This document shows, piece after piece, positions 44,018 through 55,409 of a DNA stretch of 64,000 nt (within the stretch, counting starts at the first letter, position 1; every line of letters begins with the position of its first letter). The notes under the pieces were generated by a model. The model was not told the origin of the DNA. It saw only the letters and a list, made by a program, of their open reading frames with translations, and ran no database searches. The DNA comes from Metaphire vulgaris. Taxonomy: Eukaryota > Annelida > Clitellata > Crassiclitellata > Megascolecidae. The position numbers and the translations under genes were made by a program. The stretch lies in the NCBI GenBank assembly GCA_018105865.1, contig CM030837.1:2113475-2177474 (forward strand). Reading direction: 5' to 3'.

Positions 44018-47000
44018 ATGAAGCTTCTTCTAATCGTTGTCTTCTTGTTGGTCGGGATTGAACAGGCGGTCGGATCGCCTCGAAGCAAGAATTTATCACC
44101 AGTAATTTTGGGTAAGCCGCGGTTTGCGTTGAGTGCTGTGTAACAGAGATAGTAATGGGTCACTCAAAATCACCCACAAATCACGTGACCATTTTAAAAC
44201 CTTGAACCAACGACCCAATTCACTCAAGGTCATTGGTAATTAAATATCTACATTATACTATATTTTCACAGCCGCTAAGCCAAGCTAAAATCAATATTGA
44301 ATAAATATCGATCGAACGCAACAGCAAATAACGACCCTACCATAAAATACCACCTGCTGCATTTGGTTGAACGTAAACATCTACCAAAGTGCCAAACGTC
44401 TTTTAAAGTGCAAAGATTTAGCGCCTCCGCTTATCTTGTCACCACTTTATAAGTTTATACCAGACACCCTCTCAATGATTTAGTACAAACGGTCAAGAAG
44501 TACTTCTGTTTTTCTAAACACCTAGCTGACGGGATAGAAATCAAAATTCACATTTGGTCACAAAAATATCTTTAGAAACTCTGCGCTGCCAAATTTCAAA
44601 GGAGATTCCGACTAGATTTACGTCTTACGTGGATCTGTAACATACTGAACGTTACTCGTTGTCGTTGGTTGTTATCGTCCTTAGTTCCCGGAATAGGCAA
44701 CAACATTTTGGAAGCGAGAATCCACAACATCACGGCGGTCGAGGAAAAATGCCGTTTAAACGGAGAGAACTGGTTTGAGTTTTGGGCAAACCCTGTCTAT
44801 TTCCTTTTCTATCCTCAGTGCTTTGTCGAAATATTTGGGTAATTAATTATCAAACACTCGTTAAATAAAACTTTAAACTCCTAAAATTGAATTCTTCTAC
44901 AAGATGTGCTAGAAAAATCGAGTAGGATATGGTTTCGCATATTGTGTACCCTTTTTCTGCTCTGAGGGACATATTCAATTATCTTGGATTTTGCTTGCTT
45001 TACCTGCCTGCTTGGTCTCGAGCTGAAGACGAAAACATTTTGTGCCAACTTTTTTATTTTAACGATTATCTTTTCTCTTTTTCTGTAGACTTAATTTCAA
45101 TTCGACGACAAAAACTACAAAGAACAACTTGGGTGTGGATATGCGCACAACGGATTTCGGCAATACAACATCAGTCGAACATTTTTCTTCCATCAAAGCA
45201 ACATTTTGTAATTGATATTTTGTTGTATATAAATCTGAGAACATGCTTACTTATCATCATCATCGCTACCACTGCCGTCGTCGTCATTATCATCTTCTTC
45301 ATATTCCTCCCTATCATCATCACTATTATCATCGACTTTACCATTGTCATCATCATCATCATCATCACCTTTGGCTGACGATTTGTCTTCATCTCGTTCG
45401 GCTGTGCGCTGCTCTTGTTAGGGTATGAATGTCAGCATGTCCCCATTCCACGATGTCATCCAGCCGCTCTGGTTCCGCTTTGGTCTGGTTCTTCTATTGT
45501 CTCCGAGCATAGTTCCCAGCGTCATCTTCATAACCATGCTCTCTCATCCATCCCACATACACACAAAGCACAATATATGATGCACATAATCTCCATCGTT
45601 ATCATTATCATCTTAACATCAATAAACTAACGGCAATAAGAGGAATCAATCGAGAGCGTTGTTGAGAATTGAAAATAAATGTGTTCACCTTGTTGTAGCG
45701 AGATATTTTTTCGATCTCGTTGAGCATCTAGTGACAACATTCGGATACGAGAGAGGAGTCTCGGTACACGGAGCGCCGTACGACTTCAGAAAGGCTCCAA
45801 GTAAATACAGTTATACGCAATGCAAGCGCTCATTTAACTATATGATAATGCTGTACTTCATGGAAGTCATACGCTCGAATATGAAATGCGATCGTTTTGC
45901 CTACCTGAACAGCTACCGTTCCCTTTTGAAACAGGCAGCCTTTTATAGATCAATAGAAATGTAATTATAGAACATCATACCAGTTGCATGCATAAGTACA
46001 TCTTCAATTGCTCACATTGAACATTCATTATAACACGGAAAAAATAGAGCATAGAGAATTAGTACAATGCTATAAGTCATTATGATCATTGTAATCGTTA
46101 TAACGTTGGAAAGTAGATACCAAAAGAGAACACAGTTCCCGTATATAGGTATCTATAAGTAAAGTACTGTATGTCAATATCAATAGAAAATGACAGAGGC
46201 ACAGTATATAGTGTATATATAACTATAAATAAATAAATATTAGTATGTATAACAAAAATAAATATAATTACTATATTGTAGCAGTATATAATAATTATAA
46301 TATAGACAAGAACAGATCGCAATGCAAACAGTATAATTGATAAATAGACCGACAGCAAAGGAGAAAGAAATCGAAACGTTTTTTAAAAAACATAAACCTG
46401 TTCAAATGGAACGTGCTCTGAATTCTGAGATTTTAACCCCTTAACTGGGGATCCCGGATATATCCGTCCATTTTACATTGAGTTACAGTTAAATACACGG
46501 TTAAGGGGTTAAGATGCTTCGTCAACTTCGTATAGGATGACTGAAGACAAGACGATTCGTCGACGCTAACGTTGTTGTTTTTGTTAATGTTAATTAATGT
46601 GCTGTTATTTTATTCGACTTTAGACGAACAGAAAACATACTTTACGAACTTAAAGAATCTGATCGAGAACACGTACCGCAATAACGGGAAAAGTCGAGTG
46701 ATTATCCTGGGCCACAGCCTCGGCTGTCTCTACGTTCTGCACTTTCTCAACCAGCAAGACCAATCGTGGAAAAATAAATACGTACGGTCGTTCATCTCCA
46801 CGTCAGGTCCTTACGGCGGCTGTCTTAAGCCGCTTCGAGTATTCGCCTCAGGTATAATAAATTCTAAATATGACATTGAAACGTATACGCCCCTATAACA
46901 TGCAGTCGCTAATAAATACGGCCAGTGGCGGCTCCAGAGGGGGCCCGGGCCCCCCTATTGAGTGTCTGCCCCCCAGCCCAGTGGCTCCGTGTTAGGACCC

Positions 47001-48384
47001 TATACTTAATACTACATACCTAACAACAAATGGTTGCCCCGTGATTAGAAGTTGCCACCCCAACGCCCCCCCCCCCACTTGCCAAATTCCGGAGCCGCCA
47101 CTGAATACGGCAACTGCAGTATAGCTGATAAAATGATGTGTGTTAATTTATGAGAAATTATCTAAATTTCTTTTTTTAAATGTTTGAGGCATTCCAGATA
47201 TATAAAGCCCTCATTTCTCATGAAAGTTGCAGCTGATTCGGACAAGTCCACAGATATTGAGGAACTGAGTTTGAGTCTTTGAGATGACCGTCAACTGTCT
47301 CTTCTTATACTGCATACAGTGTTTTTCAGATAGAGCATCGGACCGTTGTCGTTTCTATATGACATCCGGCTAAGTGTTCCACGTGTATATTTATAATTGT
47401 AACGCGAATAATAAAGTTATTTTAATGGCGAGAAATATTGTATACGGTTTTAGGAGACGACCTTGGCAATGATCAGGTCAACGGAAGCGCATTAAAACCC
47501 GGAATTCAAACAATGACGAGCAGCGCTTTTCTGATCCCGGACGATGCCTACTGGGAGGACGACGAAATACTCGTCTACGGACCCAATCGAAACTACTCGG
47601 TGAATTGCTACCGACGATTCTTCAAAGATATCGGCTTTCCAATTGGGTTTGAGATGAGAAAAGCAGTCGAACCCATTCTCAAGGTCAGTTGAATCCATCA
47701 TCAAGGTCAGTTTTAGCTTAATGGAATCATCAAAACAAGCGTGAAAATGCTTTTTAGTCACTGGCGTAGCCGCGAATAGGTCTGCCGGGGGCGGGGGGCG
47801 GACCGCCCAATTCGGGCTGGGATCAGTCATGGTATATGCGCAAAATCGACGAGATTTTTTTCTGGGGAAGTGATAAAAATTATTGACAGCAAGATCGATA
47901 TGCGCAGGCGTGTTACAGCTTTTGGCCACTCAGTAAAATCATAAAGTTTTTAACATATTAATCTACCAGAGCATAATCCACATAATATAAAATAATATAG
48001 GCTATATATAGCATAATATATATGATATATAGATTTACTCACGCGATGACATCTCCAATTATAATAAAGTGGGCGTGTTTTTATCTGTCCGTGACATTTT
48101 AGAATCTAAAAGCTCCAAATGTCGAGATGCATTGCGTGTACGGCTCGTCCGTGCCTACAACTGAACAGCTGGTCTACAAAAACTGGACGACTCCGGATCT
48201 CGAGATCAAAGGAGACGGCGATGGAACCGTGAACATCCGAAGTCTACTTGGATGTCGCAGATATGAGACGGCCAATTCAGGAGGCTTTCACGAGCATCGA
48301 GTATCGGGTTCTGTTCCTCACGTCGGAATTCTTAGCGACAGCAGCTATTTTGCTTACATCGACGGTGTCATCGAACCGGAATAG
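44018..48384 (+). CDS. Group XV phospholipase A2 / LCAT-like enzyme, seven exons
   Basis: The exons are 44018-44111, 44685-44838, 45089-45207, 45699-45800, 46624-46851, 47454-47683 and 48103-48384. All introns are GT-AG and every phase fits, giving 402 aa, close to the roughly 410 usual for PLA2G15. Residues 1-20 are a signal peptide (MKLLLIVVFLLVGIEQAVG), so the enzyme is secreted or lysosomal. VPGIGNNILEARI near 32-44 matches the family's N-terminal PG..GN.LEA block. GVDMRTTDFGNT and YFFDLVEHL...RGAPYDFR-like text follow. Ser188 lies in GHSLG (nucleophile), Asp349 in GDGDGTVN and His382 in SVPHVGIL, completing the triad. This family cleaves or transfers acyl chains of phospholipids, in lysosomes for PLA2G15 and on lipoproteins for LCAT; length and sequence favour PLA2G15. 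A further in-frame ATG at 43961 would bury the signal peptide, so 44018 is preferred. Intron 5 holds a hAT MITE. Confidence 0.92.
45250..45366. repeat. (CAT)n-rich microsatellite in intron 3
   Basis: Interrupted CAT/CATCGC units, longest near 45341-45366. Confidence 0.85.
45962..46430. other. A/T-rich part of intron 4
   Basis: Very rich in TATA-like words; no gene or clear repeat family. Confidence 0.4.
46437..46508. mobile_element. 72-bp mini-element with TTAA flanks
   Basis: TTAA, then CCCCTTAACTGGGG at the left; CACGGTTAAGGGG, then TTAA at the right. Short inverted ends starting CCCC and a TTAA duplication are the piggyBac layout. It lies in intron 4. Confidence 0.55.
46923..47103 (-). 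mobile_element. hAT-type MITE, CAGTGGCGGCTCC family
   Basis: 181 bp with perfect 8-bp target duplications AATACGGC. It lies in intron 5 of the phospholipase gene. Its inner text is in the opposite orientation to the 41596 copy. Confidence 0.9.
47759..47850. mobile_element. hAT-end scrap, CACTGGCGTAGCC type
   Basis: CACTGGCGTAGCCGCGAATA followed by G-rich text. Only one end is visible; it lies in intron 6. Confidence 0.45.
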
Positions 48385-48502
48385 AGCAAAAACAATTGGT
48401 GTTTGTAAGGTTTGACAATGACGCTGGAATTGGAAATGGTTATTACTGTATTTCTCTGTCGTTCCCCCTATTCCATGCCAAAAATGTTAATCAGCCTATC
48501 AT

Positions 48503-48718
48503 CATGGGCGCCCACAGAATTTTTTCCAGGAGGGGCAAAACACAATGGTCACGGTTAAGCCACAGAAATTTTTTCAGGAAGGGCAAAACACATATTAACA
48601 CAACGGTGACGGTTAATATTTTAGCAAGGCTTTTGAATTTCAACGTGAAGTATTGGCGTTTGCATTTTCCAGGAGGGGACAAGTGGCCCCTCTTGCCCTT
48701 AATTTACGGGCGCCCATG
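48503..48718 (+). mobile_element. MITE, CATGGGCGCCCACAGAA family
   Basis: The ends are CATGGGCGCCCA and GGGCGCCCATG, with perfect 8-bp target duplications CCTATCAT. Compared with the 58030 copy, an internal block (CCACAGAA..TTTTCAGGA..GGGCAAAACACA) is doubled. Confidence 0.9.
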
Positions 48719-48959
48719 CCTATCATATGTTATCTTATAAAGGTAAGAAGGGTCTTGCAACTGTCAAGTAAAGAAACATGGTGGAGGAATGAAAATTTTA
48801 ATGGACATTTGTTCATATATGTATAAAACTCAGATTAATTATTTGCCCTCCTCATCTTCTTTGATAATTTATTTCAGAGCATTGCATACTAAACAGCTCA
48901 TCCGGAACTTATTTAAACAAAAACATTTTCAGCAATATATTTCATTTGCGTAAATAGTC

Positions 48960-49290
48960 TATAGTTAGTTAGTTATAGGCTAATTTATATAGCGCTATTG
49001 TCCTAGCGGGCTAGAGTCAAGAGTGCTTTACAGGGCCGCCGAGAGAAATTCCGGGCCCCGGAACAAAAAAAATTGCGGGCCCTTAGGAAAATGTATCAAG
49101 TCTCTGAAAAACCCGACAAGCCAAAAAAACCTTATCAACTATCCAAAAACACCCTGACAAGCAAAAAACCTTATCGTCCCCGGATCTGGGCCCCTGAAAA
49201 CTCCATGGACCCCGCTACAATGTACCGGCTGCACCCCACTATCCTCAGGCCTGGTGCTTTACATTGAATAATCATGTGTATCTTTTAAGA
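48960..49290. repeat. 'TTTATATAGCGCTATTG' retroelement tail, split by a MITE
   Basis: TTTATATAGCGCTATTGTCC and GTCAAGAGTGCTTTACA resemble the tail of the LINE at 24.5 kb. The MITE at 49031-49253 interrupts it. Confidence 0.6.
49031..49253 (+). mobile_element. hAT-type MITE, CAGGGCCGCCGAGAG family (short)
   Basis: Begins CAGGGCCGCCGAGAG, ends TATCCTCAGGCCTG. Perfect 8-bp target duplications GTGCTTTA flank it. It carries two AGC(C)AAAAAACCTTATC motifs. The right end is diverged from the 30103 copy. Confidence 0.8.
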
Positions 49291-49618
49291 ACTGGGTGAA
49301 GGTAATTCGCTTTTTGTCAACATTTATTCATCGGTATAAAGCACAAGCTACTTATCTAATCTTCACATCTCCATGATTGATTCTATAAATATAATTGAAA
49401 ATGTTGCAGCGTTATATTTTCATATAGGCCTATATTCAATAATTTTAAAAAATCCAGTGTCCACGAGCTGTTGAAAAAAATGAATGCCTGCGATCATGTC
49501 ACTGTTTAGAACAAGTGAGGTCTAAAGTCAATGCAAAGAAGTAAAAGTGATGGTTGATCCGTATACGCTCAATGCCCGTAGGGTCCTGTGCTAATCCCAG
49601 TTTTCTCGGCATCAGCCC

Positions 49619-49760
49619 CAGTGGCGTCGCCAGGAATTTTCGGTTGGGGGGGCAAAAGGAGCTAGCGTGTCAGATTCCTTACCCCCTCACTCCCCCTCCA
49701 CAGAAAGCTTTCTCACCGGATTTGCGCGAATCTGGTAGGTGGTCTGGGGCAGGTTGGGGG
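49619..49760 (+). mobile_element. hAT-end fragment, CAGTGGCGTCGCCAGGAATTTTC
   Basis: Only the left end of a CAGTGGCGTAGCC-type element is recognisable, followed by G-rich DNA up to the duplication at 49763. Confidence 0.5.
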
Positions 49761-49762
49761 CA

Positions 49763-50096
49763 TTTTTGAAAGTTATTTCGTCCTGTTAGAGATCAATGTC
49801 AAGGACTATATTGAGCGACCATCTTTAGCATCCTTTAGTACATCGATACCAATCGCTACTGCAAGCTTAAGCCATCGTCTTCTGTATTTAGAACGTCTCC
49901 ACCTTGACAACCCTCGTTATTCCATAATGCTAATAATGCATAGAATTTTGCATTTTCAACCGCAATTTTGAAGCTTACTTCGTCCTGTTAGAGATCGATT
50001 TCAAGCACCATATTGAGCGACTAACTTTAGCATCCTTTAAAACATCGATGTCAATCGCTATTGCAAACTTAGGCCATCGTCTTCTGTATTTAGAAC
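49763..50096. repeat. 132-bp direct duplication (202-bp period)
   Basis: 49763-49894 and 49965-50096 match along their length (CGTCCTGTTAGAGATC ... CATCGTCTTCTGTATTTAG) at roughly 85-90 % by eye. The second copy ends one base before the next MITE. Confidence 0.85.
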
Positions 50097-50097
50097 T

Positions 50098-50291
50098 CAG
50101 TGGCGGCTCCAGGATTTGGAAAGTGGGAGGGCCGTTGGGGTGGCAACTTTTATCATGGGGGCCAACCATTTATTGTTAGGTATGTAGTATTAAGTATAGG
50201 GTCCCAACAGGGGTAGGGGGTCACTGGGGGCCAGGCACTCAATAGGGGCACGGGCCTCCCCCTTCCCCGCCCCCCTGTGGAGCCGCCACTG
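50098..50291 (+). mobile_element. hAT-type MITE, CAGTGGCGGCTCC family
   Basis: 194 bp with intact ends CAGTGGCGGCTCC / GGAGCCGCCACTG. The flanks (TTAGAACT / CCTCAGCT) do not match, which suggests later rearrangement at the duplication edge. Confidence 0.8.
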
Positions 50292-51510
50292 CCTCAGCTT
50301 CAGCTTGACATCAGAAATATTAACAAATTGCAACAAAATCAAACGCTTAAAAATTGTGGAAAGTGTCTAGTCTGCACAACTGCTTTCCTTAGAATAGGAA
50401 ACCGCCACTTATACAAGCGAGCTAGGTCTGATCCAATGGCGCTGACAAAAGTCTGTGATTGTTTGATTGATTGAATACTGTGCTTTTTACACGAGTAACC
50501 CAGTATTAACTATTAAGTGGGCTAGCACTTCCAGGTCCATAGCGTTCGAGTTCGGGTCTTGGCGTTCAAACTCGTTCTAAATAAGGTAATGTGATTCGCA
50601 CGCCGAAAACTGCGCCAAGCACCTGCTACCCTCCACCTGCCACTCACCTACCTGTTTGAATATGCCGTAGGGAGAACACGACAGGCACGAGTTCCGAGAG
50701 CATATTTTCGCGACAGTGTTTATCAGTCGTCCCGCAAGATGTCGGATGTCGTTTGGTTTATGAGCACCACCAGAACAATTTCACTGATTTTTATCATTGC
50801 AATTTGAACAGGAAAGGTGAGTACATTCATCAGTTTTTGGAGCATTCGTCGATTTCTTAACATTCCGTTTTACGGAATGTTAAGAAATCGACGAATGCTC
50901 CAAAAACTGCAGTTGCGTCATTGTTTTTAAAGCATTCCATTTTTTCTGATAAATGTATATTGCATTATTTCAGCCATTAGCAGAATGTTGCGTGTTGAGA
51001 GTGACTGTTTGACAAGCCTTGTAATGTTGCATTAGAGTTTCTATATTGATGACACGCTGCTCCAGAGATCCCGTGTATAAAGTTTGAACCGAATCGTTAA
51101 ATGTCAGAAAAATCCTTCTTTACCAAATCTGTATGACGCGATTCATCTAAATCTGCGCATTTGGATGACCTAACTTGGTGCAGTGACGTCATTTTAAAGT
51201 GCCTAAAAAATCTCAGAGAGTGCGAAATATTAGATGTTGTGATGAAAAACTAATTATTAAGTACTTTGAAATTAAATCAAGCCCACTCCATGAAATTCGA
51301 AGACGATATTTTTAATTGTTTAATCGGCCCTTTATAGGCCTATTATTAGGACAATGCGTGTGCAATCGGTTTCGCAAATGCTCAAGTCAGGAATATTCAC
51401 CTGCGAAAGACCTTACCGTTGCCGCTAGTGCCTGAGATATCAATCAGATTGGGAAAGAGTGAGATTGACAATGAAGAAAACCAACAGGTATAGGATGCGC
51501 TTTAAGGCTA
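50292..51510. other. Intergenic, with a perfect hairpin
   Basis: No gene or named repeat is seen apart from the hairpin at 50831-50909. Confidence 0.4.
50831..50909. repeat. Perfect hairpin, 38-bp arms, 3-nt loop
   Basis: 50831-50868 and 50872-50909 are exact reverse complements (CAGTTTTTGGAGCATTCG... against ...CGAATGCTCCAAAAACTG). The loop is TTT. It has the same arm and loop lengths as 29223-29301. Confidence 0.95.
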
Positions 51511-51514
51511 AATT

Positions 51515-51865
51515 TGACAATGGATAGCTCATTGGAAAATATAGCAGACATAATTGAAGAACTGAATTCCAGAATTTGTCAGCAGAAAAATGTATATCTC
51601 AGAGAGAGAGAGAGAGAGAGGAGATTTGATAGAAACATACAAAATAATGACTGGGAAAGTAGATGTGCCATACGATCGATTCTTTACATTGGCACACTAT
51701 AGCCGAAAAAGAGGCCACAAATGCAAATTGTCCAAGCGGAGGGTGGAACCAATAAAGAATTTTAAGTACAAGGGTTGTGGACAAATGGGACAGTTTAGAC
51801 GAGGTGGGAGTGACCTTTGAAACAGTAAACGGATTCAAAGGCTATCTCGAAAAAGAGGTTATTTA
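51515..51865 (+). pseudogene. CR1/Jockey-like LINE reverse transcriptase 3' end
   Basis: The plus strand reads GDLIETYKIMTGKVDVPYDR, FFTLAHYSRKRGHKCKLSKR, then after frame changes ETVNGFKGYLEKEVI and a stop at 51861. This is the 'RGDLIE.YKI..G ... RGH..KL ... VN.FK..L' end of such LINEs. A (GA)n run at 51601-51620 interrupts the upstream part. The tail that follows is shared with the SINE. Confidence 0.75.
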
Positions 51866-51885
51866 ATGTGTAGGCCTAAAGTTAC

Positions 51886-51980
51886 AGTACTACGGTGGTT
51901 TTCACGCAGACTTACTTATCCTCCTAAAACCACTTTAAATCACATTATTATTAATATTGTTATTATTATTATTATACCAA
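51886..51980 (+). repeat. LINE 3' tail identical in kind to the SINE tail
   Basis: GGTGGTTTTCACGCAGACTT, then CCTCCTAAAACCACTTTAAA and (ATT)n. It follows the LINE stop directly and matches the 3' part of the SINEs at 618 and 25478. Confidence 0.75.
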
Positions 51981-52485
51981 TTTTAGTGTTGATGCAAATC
52001 AAATTGAATTCATGTGTTATATTCATAAATGAGCTGCATTAGCCTACAATGTTTTTTATTCGTCAAAGTAGGCCTTCTCTAAGACAAATGAATGAATATT
52101 GACTTCCGCGTGTCAGAACTGATGCTGATTTCTTCTCGCTCTTTCTCCGCTGTTATCCCGCCTAACATTAAAACACAAAGTTACCTGTTATTTTCTCACA
52201 CGAATTATAGATAGGCTAAGATCTCACGATTAATTACTTATGATTACAAGAGATTCGGAACTGCTCTTTTCCACTTCCTGCCCTTTATACCATTCCATTA
52301 AACTACCTGATTAAATGCATTTGTATCGCAGGAGGTCTCTTTGTTCTTGGGAAATTTGTTTAAAATAATAGCATGTCCTTTTGTTTTGCATGTGGTCTGC
52401 TTAACAGACTGAGTCATTTATTTTCTGTTAATTTTTTTCGACATTGTATGCACTTTCCATTTTATAATTTCACATTTAGTTTTGC

Positions 52486-52668
<183 letters not shown>

Positions 52669-52679
52669 TACTATAACAA

Positions 52680-53845
52680 CATGATATACGAAATAATACC
52701 TATATATAACTGCGATGTATCACGTATGTAAAGAGTTGCCGACCAACTGAGTCACGTGATCAAGACTATCGGTTATCCAAGCGCACTAAGTGAACTAAAT
52801 GACTAATCGTAAGAATAGAAAAACGATGTGTTCGGGCGGACGGTGATATCTAAATCCCCTCGTATAGAGCGACAAATGTATGCCCGATCACACACACGCA
52901 CACACGCACGCACGAACACAGATCCGTACATTTGTTCTCTCATTGCGCATCGTCGTCGTCGTCGTCATCAACGAAAAGTCACCGGACAAAACACGGACGC
53001 ATGGCAAATCAAGTGGACGAATCACGACCCACGTATAGGCCTATACATTCAGCCTGCCACGTCGACCGGTTGATTGGAATTCTCACAGTTCATTTGCTCC
53101 GTAATGAATGACTAATTAGGCTCCAACCGTTCGCACAGGAGTGAGCAGCGTAGGAGAGCAGTCGTATACAATAAAGAATCGCAATCAAAGGCCATAGGTG
53201 GCGTGGGACAAAAGAGGACCAGCCCAGGGCTGAGTAGAAGCAATCTAGAATAATAAGAAGTTTTTTGGGGGCAAAAAAACAGAGCAGCAACAACGCAGGC
53301 AGGAAATGCTGGTCTATTAGGAACAAATGCCATTACTATAGTTTGAATTCGAATCCTGACAAAAAACGAATTACTTTTCCTCCTGTCAAGCTGTAGGCCT
53401 AGTCGAAATACCCCCGAAATGCTACCGGAAAGCAACGACTACTAATTTGAACAGCTCATTAAGACTTGTACTATAAAATACAGCAGCGTTAGAGACTTTT
53501 TGGGACAGAAAAGGGCAAGAAATGGGACACATAGAAGAAGTTGATTTCATTTAAATAGGTGGAAATTGTTTCTAATTCCTCTATCTTTAAATAATAGGCT
53601 ATACTCTCATTGACTTAGAATAAAGACGGTTGCATATATTAAATACTGCGTTCTATTGGTTCTATATTGAAATAGAAACGTAGTTTTCTGTAAGTCTACT
53701 TTTCAAATCAGTCATGGCAACCTACATATAGGCCCACTCTAAATGAATGGCGCAAGTCATGCACCTGCGTCGCTGCTTGCCTAGAAGACGGAGGTCAACG
53801 CCGGACCCTTCGCCCATTCGAGTACGGGACCAACTTTACCTTACA
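52680..53845. other. Intergenic, nothing recognised
   Basis: Short (CACG) and (GTC) runs near 52890-52970; otherwise no gene and no named repeat. Confidence 0.35.
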
Positions 53846-53849
53846 CTCA

Positions 53850-54240
53850 ACTTTTAATTCGTTTCATCACTCTTCTGAATTTTTGCATATCTATAGCCAA
53901 CTGTAGCACTAGTCCTTGCTTTGTCCAATTTCAAACAGGGTATCAATTTTATAATATTTTTGTGGTCTATAAAACCTGTAATAGAAAAAAACCAGCTCTC
54001 TTAAGCGCCATCTTATCTCTCGATTGATTTTTTAAACATTTGACAGAGAATAGATTTCTGAAAGACTTTGTATAGTGTCGTTTCAAATGGCTCATTATTT
54101 TTCGTGGCATTTCGAAAGCTCGAGAAAAAATTGAGCCAGAATATATTGACAATTCTAGTACGGTTTGACACAACAAAGATGGGGGACACAAGAATATGTG
54201 GTTTTAATTCGTTTCATCACTCTTCTGAAATATTGGCCAT
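53850..54240 (-). repeat. Diverged inverted copies of the 169-bp repeat
   Basis: Reverse-complemented, 54240-54060 and 53912-53850 resemble the 38-kb unit (ATGCAAAAATTCAGA, GAAACGAATTAAAACCACA, CTTGTGTCCCCCATC, TCGAAATGCCAC), roughly 75 % by eye. About 150 bp of other DNA lies between. Confidence 0.65.
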
Positions 54241-55260
54241 GTTAGCCCACCCAATAGTTGACTTGTGGCGCCCTCCATGTTACATTGTACTTAATCGTTG
54301 CACAGCAGTCGTGGGCCGCATGACGATGACCATAAAGAAACAGCCATTTTAGCTCCTAAGCTGATGTATTTGCCATTTGCCTATGCTTACATGAAGACAT
54401 AAATTTGCATCTGAATATACAAATCTGTGGAATTTGCTCCCCCGCTTTCATGCATATATATATATCATATATAAAAACATATATATATATATATATTATA
54501 TATATGCAGTTAATTGACAATTCCAAGTTTCCAAAGTCAATATTCAATTGATAAGCTGTATTATAAAAAAGTAATGTCAATTTAAACTGAAACGACAATA
54601 CGTAATAATAATAATAATAATAGGGACTTTCAATGAAATTCACGTCTCCTGCTGTTTTCAAGCAACGAAAATAAATAAAATCAGAGCAATTATGGCCGTA
54701 GACTATAGATGCTTTGAATTCTTGACTGCTGCTGAGCTAATATATTCTTTACCCTGGAAATGCGAGGTTTTTTCGCTATGGGTCTGGACGAACCTGTATT
54801 GTATACGGCCTATAACTGTTTCCTGCCAACATTGTCGAAGTCTTTTTAAAATCAACGGAGATTGGGTTCGTTAAGATCTTTCTCCTGCATGGTTGCTCTG
54901 TCGGGTAGCATGCTGTCTTTGTGAAATTTCAAGATCAAATGAACATAAAAGATGTCTGAATAAAAATTTGATTGCAGTATAAGGATGCTGCAATCTGGTA
55001 AAATATAAATGTTATTGCCGCGAATTCACTGAAATTTATACAAAGGGCTGGAAATAATAAGTGTTGCTATACAGTATGTCAACTAATCCCGTTTGAATTG
55101 TAGATTTCGGGTGAGAATTTCTTTAGTGCGGCATATTTTGGGCAAAGTTCAAATTTTCTGACATTGGAACACTAATCTCTTCTCACTTTTGCGAAACAAC
55201 TGTCCAAATTGCAGGTCGAAAATTTAAATTTTATTCTATGAGTACCCTTACTGATTTGAC
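54241..55260. other. Intergenic with short microsatellites
   Basis: TA-rich runs at 54454-54506 and (AAT)n at 54602-54624; no gene seen. Confidence 0.4.
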
Positions 55261-55267
55261 AAACCAA

Positions 55268-55314
55268 GTGTTTATCACACAGGCTTACTTAGCCTCCTAA
55301 ACCACTTAAAATCA

Positions 55315-55406
<92 letters not shown>

Positions 55407-55407
55407 G
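55268..55407 (+). repeat. SINE/LINE tail with long (TTA)n
   Basis: GTTTATCACACAGGCTTACTTAG and CCTCCTAAACCACTT, then (ATT)n of about 30 units. The tRNA-like head is absent. Confidence 0.8.
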
Positions 55408-55409
55408 GC

